From Nocardioidaceae bacterium (lineage in GTDB: Bacteria > Actinomycetota > Actinomycetes > Propionibacteriales > Nocardioidaceae): a DNA stretch of 11,091 nt. Below the pieces are notes generated by a model, which was not told the origin of the DNA, did no database searches, and worked only from the letters and a program-made list of their open reading frames with translations. Location: the NCBI GenBank assembly GCA_020438665.1, contig JAGQUE010000101.1, positions 1 to 11,091 on the forward strand, written 5' to 3'. This document shows positions 6,155-11,091 of this stretch, piece after piece; within the stretch, counting starts at the first letter, position 1; each line of letters starts with the position of its first letter. Made by a program: the position numbers and the translations under genes.

Positions 6155-7173
6155 GCGAGCCGGCCGCACTCCCAACCCGTGGCGTGGTGATCGGCGGGTC
6201 GGAGAAGCGGTTCGAGGTCCGTGACGGGGAACGGATCCTCAACGCCGCGAGGGCGGCCGGCCACTGGCTCCCCTATGAATGTGGCTGGGGCAGCTGCGGG
6301 ACATGCAAGGCGACGCTGGTCGAGGGGGAGGTGCGACTGCTCTTCCCCCAAGCGCCCGCCGTCAGCGAGCGGGACGCGCGACGGCGACGCATCCTGCTGT
6401 GTCAGACGACCCCCGAGACCGACCTGGTGATCAAGCCGCTGCGGGTCGACGACCAGCCCGACCTGACACGGCCGACGGTCGACACCGTCGCCACGCTCGC
6501 GGAGATCGAGCAGCTCTCCGACGACGTCGCCCGGTTCCGCTTCGAGACTCCCGAGCCGGTCGCCTTCCGGCCCGGCCAATACGCCATCCTCGAGCTGGAT
6601 CCGGGGCTGCGTCGTTGCTACTCGATGGCCAACCTCCCGGGGAGCGGCGCCGTGGAGTTCATCGCGAAGCGCTATCCGAGCGGGACGGGCAGCACCCACC
6701 TCTTCAACCTGCCCGTCGGGGTCCGGATCCCGATCGAGGCGCCGTACGGCGACATGTGGCTGCGCCCACTCGGCCGCCCCCTCGTGCTCATCGCCGGCGG
6801 CACCGGCATCTCGGCCGTCCTCGCGATGGTGAGCCAGCTCGCCGAGACAAGCGCCGTCACCGGTGGCCCGGGGGCCCCCGTCACCGTCGTCTATGGGGCG
6901 GCACGCCCGGGCGACCTGGTCTGCTGGGACGAGCTCGCCGCGCTGGTCGCCGCACTGCCTCGGGCCGAGCTGGTCGGCACGCTGCTCCACCCACCGCCGG
7001 GCTGGTCGGGCCTGGAGGGCGTCGTCACCGATGCGCTGACGCCGCGCCTCCCCGACCTGGGGTCCTCCGAGATCTATCTGGCCGGCCCGCCCCGCATGGT
7101 CGACGCGGTCACCGACCTCGTGAAGGCTACCGGGCTGGGCCTCGACCGGCTCCACTACGACCGGTTCGGCTGA
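6151..7173 (+). CDS. tmoF: NAD(P)H:ferredoxin oxidoreductase of the monooxygenase (TmoF-like)
   Basis: A 340-residue flavin and [2Fe-2S] reductase that takes electrons from NAD(P)H and passes them to the Rieske ferredoxin. The N-terminal plant-type ferredoxin domain has Cys44-x4-Cys49-x2-Cys52 (CGWGSCGTC) and Cys84 (LLCQT). The FAD-binding barrel follows, with R-x-Y-S at 155-158 (RCYSMA). The nucleotide-binding domain has IAGGTGI (214-220) and YLAGPP (309-314). Domain order and length match TmoF (about 326). The start is a GTG overlapping the beta-subunit TGA (GTGA). There is no Shine-Dalgarno sequence of its own, so it probably depends on translational coupling. A longer in-frame opening to 5734 only shadows the beta-subunit gene. 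It is the last gene of the operon. Confidence 0.93.
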   Translation: MSEPAALPTRGVVIGGSEKRFEVRDGERILNAARAAGHWLPYECGWGSCGTCKATLVEGEVRLLFPQAPAVSERDARRRRILLCQTTPETDLVIKPLRVDDQPDLTRPTVDTVATLAEIEQLSDDVARFRFETPEPVAFRPGQYAILELDPGLRRCYSMANLPGSGAVEFIAKRYPSGTGSTHLFNLPVGVRIPIEAPYGDMWLRPLGRPLVLIAGGTGISAVLAMVSQLAETSAVTGGPGAPVTVVYGAARPGDLVCWDELAALVAALPRAELVGTLLHPPPGWSGLEGVVTDALTPRLPDLGSSEIYLAGPPRMVDAVTDLVKATGLGLDRLHYDRFG

Positions 7174-7182
7174 GCAGCCGGG

Positions 7183-7209
7183 TGCGCGCCAGCGCATGGG
7201 CGGACCCAT
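7183..7209 (+). terminator. Two back-to-back small hairpins after the reductase gene
   Basis: TGCGC-GCCA-GCGCA (7183-7196) and ATGGG-CGGA-CCCAT (7196-7209) are perfect 5-bp stems with 4-nt loops that share one base. They begin 10 nt after the last gene of the monooxygenase operon. No U-tract follows, so they are weak as an intrinsic terminator. They may slow RNA decay or attenuate read-through into the molybdenum hydroxylase gene. Confidence 0.25.
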
Positions 7210-7226
7210 CGGGTGGAGGCCGTGGG

Positions 7227-7232
7227 TAGTGT
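7227..7232 (+). promoter_or_regulatory. Candidate -10 box of the molybdenum hydroxylase gene
   Basis: TAGTGT lies 34 nt before the ATG at 7267 and resembles an actinobacterial -10 element. No convincing -35 is visible (GGACCC around 7202 is about 19 bp away). With the hairpins just upstream, it suggests that the next gene can be transcribed independently of the monooxygenase operon. Confidence 0.28.
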
Positions 7233-7257
7233 CGGGGCGTTCCCACCGCACGTCCTT

Positions 7258-7262
7258 GGAGG
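7258..7262 (+). promoter_or_regulatory. Ribosome binding site deciding the molybdenum hydroxylase start
   Basis: GGAGG ends 4 nt before the ATG at 7267. The spacing is a little short, but it is the only clear Shine-Dalgarno match here. It favours this ATG over an in-frame ATG-like opening at 7213, which would overlap the candidate promoter. Confidence 0.55.
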
Positions 7263-7266
7263 TCGC

Positions 7267-9633
7267 ATGCCCGGCGCCCGTCCCGGCTCCCTGCTCGGCA
7301 CGGCCGTGCGCCGTGTGGAGGACCCTGAGCTGATCACCGGCCAGGGGTCCTTCGTCGCCAACCACCGGCTCCCCGGCACCGCTCACGCCGTCTTCGTGCG
7401 CAGCCCCTTCGCCCACGCCCTCGTCGGCGGCGTCGACGCCACGGCCGCGCGCGAGGCGCCCGGAGTGCTGCTGGTGCTGACAGGTGAGGATGTCGCCGGG
7501 CTCGCCGCGCCGTCGTTCGCGTCCGCCAACGGCTCGCTGGTCCGGCCGCTGCTGGCCCAGGATCGGGTGAGGTTCGTCGGTGAGCCGGTCGCCCTGGTCA
7601 TCGCCGGGACGCGAGCCCAGGCGGTCGACGCCGCCGAGCTGGTCGACGTGGACTTCGACCCGCTGCCGGTCGCGGCCGGCATCGAGGTCGCCCTGGCTGA
7701 CGGGGCTCCCCTCCAGTTCCCCGACCACGGCAGCAACGTCGCCCGGGGTGTCCGCGACGCCGACGACACCGACCCACTCGAGGGCGCCACCCACGTCGTA
7801 CGCCTGCGCATGCACAACCAGCGGATCGCGACCAACCCCATCGAGGGGCACGCGATCCTCGTGGATCCCACGGCCGACCCGTTCACCGTGTGGCTCGGCA
7901 CCCAACACCCCCATGGGGCGCGCGACCTCGCCGCCCGGCTCCTCGGGCTCGACCCCGATCAGGTCCGGCTCGTGGCGCCCCACGTCGGCGGCGGTTTCGG
8001 CGGCAAGGCCGCGCTGGCGGCCGACCACGGCGCGGTCCTGGTCGGGGCCCAGCGCCTCGGCCGTCCCGTGCTCTGGTGGGAGACCCGCAGCGAGGCCATG
8101 CTGTCGATGCACGGCCGCGACCAGGTCCACTGGGCCGAGCTGGGCCTCGACGCCGACGGCCGCATCGTCGGCCTACGGCTCCGCGTCGCCGGCGACTGCG
8201 GCGCCTACGCCGGGTTCGGCGGCGGCCTCGCGCTCGGCCCCACCTATCTGATGGCGACCGGGCCCTACCGCGTGCCTCAGCTGCGTTACGACGGGATCGC
8301 CGTGCTCACCAACACGGCACCCAACGGTGCCTTCCGGGGCGCCGGTCGACCCGAGGCGACGGCCATCCTCGAGCGCCTCCTCGACCTCGCGGCCGACGAG
8401 CTCGACCTGGCCCCGGAGGAGATCCGGCGGCGGAACCTGCTCGCGCCCCAGGACTTCCCCTACCAGACCCTGACCGGGGCCGACTATGACAACGGCGACT
8501 ACCAGCGCGCGCTCGACGAGGTGCTCCGGCGTGCGGACGTCGACGCCCTCCGGGCCGAGCAGCAGCAGCGCCGCGAGTCCCGCGACCACCGGCTCCTCGG
8601 GATCGGCCTGGCGACCTATGTGGAGGTCACCGGTTTCGGCGGCTCCGAGTTCGGCTCGGTCCACGTCCACGCGGACGGGTCGGCCACGGTGCGCGCCGGC
8701 ACATCGGCGCACGGGCAGGGGCACGCCACGTCGTTCTCGATGATCGTGGCGGACCGGCTCGGGATCCCGCTCGACAAGATCACCTATGAACAGTCCGACA
8801 CCGCGGCGGTACGCAGCGGCGGCGGCACCGGCGGGTCCCGCTCGCTCCAGCTCGGCGGCAGCGCGGTGTCGGCGGCCGCCGACGAGGTCTATGACCGTGC
8901 GGTCGAGCTCGCCGCCGAGGCGCTCGAGGCGGATCCGGCCGACGTCGTGCTCGGCGCCGACGGCTTCGAGGTGGCGGGGGTTCCCGGCGCGGCCATCGCG
9001 TGGTCGTCGCTCGCGTCCCGCGCCGAGCAGGAGGGCACACCGCTCGAGGTCGACCTGGACGTCGCCCTCGAGGGGGCGACCTTCCCGTTCGGGGCTCACG
9101 TCAGCGTCGTGGAGGTCGACGTCGAGACCGGCCAGGTGACGCCCCTGCGCCATGTCGCGGTCGACGACTGCGGCCGCGTCCTCAACCCCCTCATCGTGGC
9201 CGGCCAGCAGCACGGCGGCACGGTCCAGGGCATCTCCCAAGCGCTGTGGGAGGGCTTCGTCTATGACTCCGAGGGCACCCCGTTGACCTCGACGTTCGTG
9301 GACTACACCCTGCCGTCGGCAGCCGACGTCGTCCAGCTCGAGGTCGGGACGATCGAGACCCCCACCCCTCGCAACCCGCTCGGCGCCAAGGGGATCGGGG
9401 AGTCCGGCACCATCGGGTCGACCCCGGCCGTCCACAACGCGGTGGTCGACGCGCTGTCGCACCTCGGCGTCCGCCACGTGGAGATGCCCTGCACCCCCGA
9501 CCGGGTCTGGACGGCGATCCAGCAGGCACGTTCCGGGGGGCTCCCGGCCTGGTGGAGCGAGCCGCCCGCCGCGTTCGCCGAGCAGAAGCCTCGTGCGTCC
9601 CGGGCGCCGCGCGACGACTCCGCGGCGATCTGA
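7267..9633 (+). CDS. Molybdenum hydroxylase large subunit (xanthine dehydrogenase/CoxL superfamily)
   Basis: A 788-residue molybdopterin-binding catalytic subunit. The N-terminal Ald_Xan_dh domain begins LLGTAVRRVEDPELITGQG and VRSPFAHAL. Mo-cofactor motifs follow: GTQHPHG (residues 211-217), the glycine-rich HVGGGFGGK (239-247), and GAFRGAGR (354-361). The active-site Glu is probably Glu712 in G-I-G-E-S-G. GAFRGAGR resembles the AYRGAGR loop of form II CoxL-like proteins, not the AYXCSFR of true aerobic CO dehydrogenase, so CO oxidation is unlikely. Oxidation of an aldehyde or N-heterocycle is more plausible. There is no Tat or Sec signal, so it is cytoplasmic. Members normally need a [2Fe-2S] subunit and an FAD subunit; neither is encoded here, nor are those domains fused. 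About 30 residues beyond the usual end are low-complexity. The substrate is unknown. Confidence 0.88.
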   Translation: MPGARPGSLLGTAVRRVEDPELITGQGSFVANHRLPGTAHAVFVRSPFAHALVGGVDATAAREAPGVLLVLTGEDVAGLAAPSFASANGSLVRPLLAQDRVRFVGEPVALVIAGTRAQAVDAAELVDVDFDPLPVAAGIEVALADGAPLQFPDHGSNVARGVRDADDTDPLEGATHVVRLRMHNQRIATNPIEGHAILVDPTADPFTVWLGTQHPHGARDLAARLLGLDPDQVRLVAPHVGGGFGGKAALAADHGAVLVGAQRLGRPVLWWETRSEAMLSMHGRDQVHWAELGLDADGRIVGLRLRVAGDCGAYAGFGGGLALGPTYLMATGPYRVPQLRYDGIAVLTNTAPNGAFRGAGRPEATAILERLLDLAADELDLAPEEIRRRNLLAPQDFPYQTLTGADYDNGDYQRALDEVLRRADVDALRAEQQQRRESRDHRLLGIGLATYVEVTGFGGSEFGSVHVHADGSATVRAGTSAHGQGHATSFSMIVADRLGIPLDKITYEQSDTAAVRSGGGTGGSRSLQLGGSAVSAAADEVYDRAVELAAEALEADPADVVLGADGFEVAGVPGAAIAWSSLASRAEQEGTPLEVDLDVALEGATFPFGAHVSVVEVDVETGQVTPLRHVAVDDCGRVLNPLIVAGQQHGGTVQGISQALWEGFVYDSEGTPLTSTFVDYTLPSAADVVQLEVGTIETPTPRNPLGAKGIGESGTIGSTPAVHNAVVDALSHLGVRHVEMPCTPDRVWTAIQQARSGGLPAWWSEPPAAFAEQKPRASRAPRDDSAAI

Positions 9634-9690
9634 GTCGGCGGCGATCGGACGCCGCGGCGGCGCGTATCTCCGCGCGGGCGGTCGGCACCT
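9634..9690. other. GC-rich spacer with small inverted repeats after the molybdenum hydroxylase
   Basis: CGCCGCGGCG (9650-9659) is a perfect 10-bp palindrome. GCGCG-TATCTC-CGCGC (9660-9675) is a 5-bp stem with a 6-nt loop. Both lie soon after the stop codon and could reduce read-through, but no U-tract follows. No gene is seen in this spacer. Confidence 0.2.
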
Positions 9691-9722
9691 GTGAGTAACG
9701 GCGCAGGGTGCGCCGTACTCAT
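9691..9722 (+). promoter_or_regulatory. 32-nt near-perfect inverted repeat upstream of the peptide gene
   Basis: The left arm GTGAGTAACGGCGCA (9691-9705) pairs with the right arm TGCGCCGTACTCAT (9709-9722) around a GGG loop. This gives 13 Watson-Crick pairs plus one terminal G-U, with a single bulged A at 9697 or 9698. It ends 3 nt before the Shine-Dalgarno sequence of the small peptide gene. As no U-tract follows, it is more likely an operator for a dimeric repressor or a structured 5' leader controlling translation than an intrinsic terminator. The repeat is directly visible; the role is inferred. Confidence 0.6.
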
Positions 9723-9725
9723 GAG

Positions 9726-9730
9726 AGGAG
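9726..9730 (+). promoter_or_regulatory. Ribosome binding site deciding the peptide start
   Basis: AGGAG lies 7 nt before the ATG at 9738 and only 1 nt before another in-frame ATG at 9732. Normal spacing therefore selects 9738. A GTG at 9708 in the same frame sits in the hairpin and has no ribosome binding site. Confidence 0.6.
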
Positions 9731-9737
9731 CATGGCC

Positions 9738-9974
9738 ATGGCCGAACTCAACCCGCAGCCGCTGCCGCCCATCGACGTGACCGTCCGCGTCCCCATCGAG
9801 ATCCTCCGGGACCTCGACGCCTACCAGAAGGTCGAGCGGAGCATCCTCGGCAAGCTCGGTTGCGAGGGCTGCAACTCGGGGATCCTGGTGAACTGGCGCC
9901 ACTTCGAGGAGTGGTTCGTGACCCCGGACCTCGACGTCCAGCCCGTGATCCCGCAGCAGCGCTTCGGCGGCTGA
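9738..9974 (+). CDS. Small Cys-x2-Cys peptide, candidate substrate of the adjacent MNIO enzyme
   Basis: A 78-residue protein with no family I can name with certainty. It opens with ELNPQPLPP (residues 3-11). A predicted strand/helix region (IDVTVRVPIEILRDLDAYQK, 12-31) follows. The central motif is LGCEGCNSG (40-48), containing the only two cysteines, Cys42 and Cys45. The aromatic stretch NWRHFEEWF (52-60) comes next, and the C-terminus is QQRFGG. There is no signal peptide or membrane segment. Its stop is 28 bp before the DUF692/MNIO gene on the same strand, so they are probably cotranscribed. MNIO enzymes modify Cys (sometimes Asn or Asp) in ribosomally made peptides encoded beside them, so I infer that this is the precursor or substrate, modified around the CxxC. 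Alternatives are a small metal-binding (CxxC) protein or chaperone. The gene itself is well supported; its role is an inference. Confidence 0.75.
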   Translation: MAELNPQPLPPIDVTVRVPIEILRDLDAYQKVERSILGKLGCEGCNSGILVNWRHFEEWFVTPDLDVQPVIPQQRFGG

Positions 9975-10002
9975 TCGCCGCCGAGACCGGGAGCCACGCA
10001 CC

Positions 10003-11091
10003 ATGACCCCCACACCTCGGCGGCTCGACCTCGGCGTCGGACTCATCGCGCTCGGCGCGGTGGACGTCGTCTGGCCCGACATCGCCGATCTCGTCGACGT
10101 CGTCGAGGTCGAGCCGCAGACCCTCTGGCAGGGAGCGCACGGTGTCCGGCGGCGGATCGCCGAGGAGCCGCTGGCCTGGCTGCGCGGCCTCGACCGTCCC
10201 CTGCTGTCGCACGGCGTCGGGTTCCCCGTCGGCGGCACCACCCCGCCTGACCCGGACGGTGTCGCCGCGTCGGCGAGGTCGGCGCTCGACCTCGACGCGG
10301 TCCACTGGAGCGAGCACCTCGCGTTCAACCGCGCCGGCGACCGGTTCGCCGGGTTCCTGCTGCCGCCGATCCAGACCCTCGAGGCGGTCGACGCGGCGGC
10401 CCGCCACATCGCGACCTACCAGGAGCGCCTCGACCGGCCGTTCCTGGTCGAGACGCCCACCAACTACCTCCAGCCGGTCGCGGGCGACCTGCGCGACGGT
10501 GAGTACGTCGCGTCGGTGACCGAGGCCGCCGACTGCGGGATCCTGCTCGACCTCCACAACATCTGGACCAACGAGCGCAACGGACGTCAGCGGGTCGACG
10601 ACTATCTCGACGACCTGCCGCTCGGGCGGGTGCAGGAGCTGCATCTCGCCGGCGGCTTCGAGACGGCCGGCTTCTATCTCGATGCCCACGTCGGCGGGAT
10701 CGACCCCGTGCTGCTCGAGCTGGCCGCAGCGGTCGTCCCGCGCCTGCCCAGCCTGCGGGCGATCATCTTCGAGGCAGTGCCCCAGTCCGTTGCGGTGCTC
10801 GGCGCCGACGGCCTGCGCGACGTCCTGACCTCCCTGCATGCCCTGGCCGAGATCCCGCCCCTGCCGGCCTCGCCTCCCGGACGTGGCCCGGGCGTCGCGG
10901 CCGCCAGGGTCGTGGCGACCCCGCGCCGCCGTACGGCGGACCGCGAGGCCGAGCTGCTCGCCTATACGACCCGGGCCAGCGACGACCTCGAGATGCGTGA
11001 TCCGGGCGCCGACCTGATCCGCGCCCTCACCGACGAGGGCCGGCTGTCGCTGCTCGTGGCCGACCACGAAGAGGAGCTGGGCCGGATGCTC
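10003..11091 (+). CDS. DUF692/MNIO-family oxidative enzyme with C-terminal extension (partial, 3' end cut)
   Basis: The first 363 codons of a gene that is still open at the window edge. Residues about 7-285 match the DUF692 TIM-barrel family, the multinuclear non-heme iron-dependent oxidative enzymes (MbnB, TglH and relatives). Signature segments are RLDLGVGL, LLSHGVGFPVGG (67-78), HWSEHLAFN (101-109), ETPTNYLQP (150-158), GILLDLHNIWTN (179-190), QELHLAGG (211-218), D-x-H at 227-229 and IFEAVP (255-260). Likely iron ligands by pattern are His70, His105, Glu150, Asp183, Asn186, His214, Asp227, His229 and Glu257. A Pro/Gly/Arg-rich linker (about 285-312) then joins a further helical, acidic segment (from about 313) beyond the usual family length of roughly 280-300. 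The ATG at 10003 follows GGGAG (9989-9993). The upstream Cys peptide is the likely substrate. The family is secure; the reaction is unknown. Confidence 0.85.
   Translation, partial: MTPTPRRLDLGVGLIALGAVDVVWPDIADLVDVVEVEPQTLWQGAHGVRRRIAEEPLAWLRGLDRPLLSHGVGFPVGGTTPPDPDGVAASARSALDLDAVHWSEHLAFNRAGDRFAGFLLPPIQTLEAVDAAARHIATYQERLDRPFLVETPTNYLQPVAGDLRDGEYVASVTEAADCGILLDLHNIWTNERNGRQRVDDYLDDLPLGRVQELHLAGGFETAGFYLDAHVGGIDPVLLELAAAVVPRLPSLRAIIFEAVPQSVAVLGADGLRDVLTSLHALAEIPPLPASPPGRGPGVAAARVVATPRRRTADREAELLAYTTRASDDLEMRDPGADLIRALTDEGRLSLLVADHEEELGRML

Noticed and set aside
5959..8130. Minus-strand open frame of 723 codons opposite the reductase and molybdenum hydroxylase genes
   Set aside because: It lies antisense to two clearly conserved genes and its translation shows no recognisable domain. 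Long antisense openings are expected in high-GC DNA.
7267..9633. Annotating the molybdenum subunit as aerobic CO dehydrogenase (CoxL)
   Set aside because: The active-site loop is GAFRGAGR, not the AYXCSFR of true CO dehydrogenase, and coxS/coxM are absent.
9691..9722. Intrinsic terminator for the molybdenum hydroxylase gene
   Set aside because: The hairpin is strong but is followed by a purine-rich ribosome binding site, not a U-tract.
9748..11067. Minus-strand open frame of 439 codons opposite the peptide and MNIO genes
   Set aside because: The plus strand gives DUF692 motifs with good starts and ribosome binding sites. The antisense product is low-complexity.
1..11091. CRISPR array, tRNA/rRNA genes, insertion sequences or attachment sites
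   Set aside because: No regularly spaced direct repeats, no RNA gene signatures, no transposase or integrase reading frame and no flanking duplications were found by eye.

Overview
High-GC DNA with mainly GC-ending codons, GTG and ATG starts and TAG-type -10 boxes. It looks like an actinobacterial chromosome, perhaps Nocardioidaceae-like; that placement is an impression from composition and gene content, not a phylogenetic result.

Layout, left to right. (1) Positions 1-128 hold the 3' end of a methyl-accepting chemotaxis protein. (2) Positions 118-2440, minus strand, hold a two-gene regulatory unit: a stand-alone MEDS/DcmR-type sensory protein followed by a PucR/CdaR-family regulator with an N-terminal GAF domain. 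(3) A 231-bp divergent intergenic region (2441-2671) carries a candidate promoter and two small palindromes. (4) Positions 2672-7173, plus strand, hold a complete, tightly packed six-gene operon for a soluble diiron monooxygenase of the toluene/alkene/isoprene type, in the canonical order: hydroxylase alpha, gamma, Rieske ferredoxin, effector, hydroxylase beta, reductase. All six diiron ligands and both iron-sulfur motifs are intact. (5) Positions 7267-9633 encode a molybdenum hydroxylase large subunit (xanthine dehydrogenase/CoxL superfamily) with no FeS or FAD partner subunit next to it. (6) Positions 9738-11091 hold a 78-residue peptide with a Cys-x2-Cys centre, followed by a DUF692/MNIO enzyme that runs off the window. 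A 32-nt near-perfect inverted repeat lies just before the peptide's ribosome binding site.

How the genes may work together. Electrons from NAD(P)H would pass through the reductase (gene F) and Rieske ferredoxin (C) to the diiron hydroxylase (A/B/E), gated by the effector (D), to hydroxylate an aromatic or epoxidise an alkene. The MEDS and PucR proteins, transcribed divergently from the operon, are the obvious candidates for sensing the hydrocarbon or a product. The molybdenum hydroxylase could oxidise a downstream aldehyde or heterocycle, but its electron-transfer partners are not in the window.

The most novel part is the right-hand end. DUF692 enzymes (multinuclear non-heme iron-dependent oxidative enzymes) modify cysteines in small peptides, as in methanobactin and 3-thiaglutamate biosynthesis. 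The adjacent Cys-containing peptide is therefore a candidate substrate of an uncharacterised RiPP-like system, and the enzyme carries an unexplained C-terminal extension.
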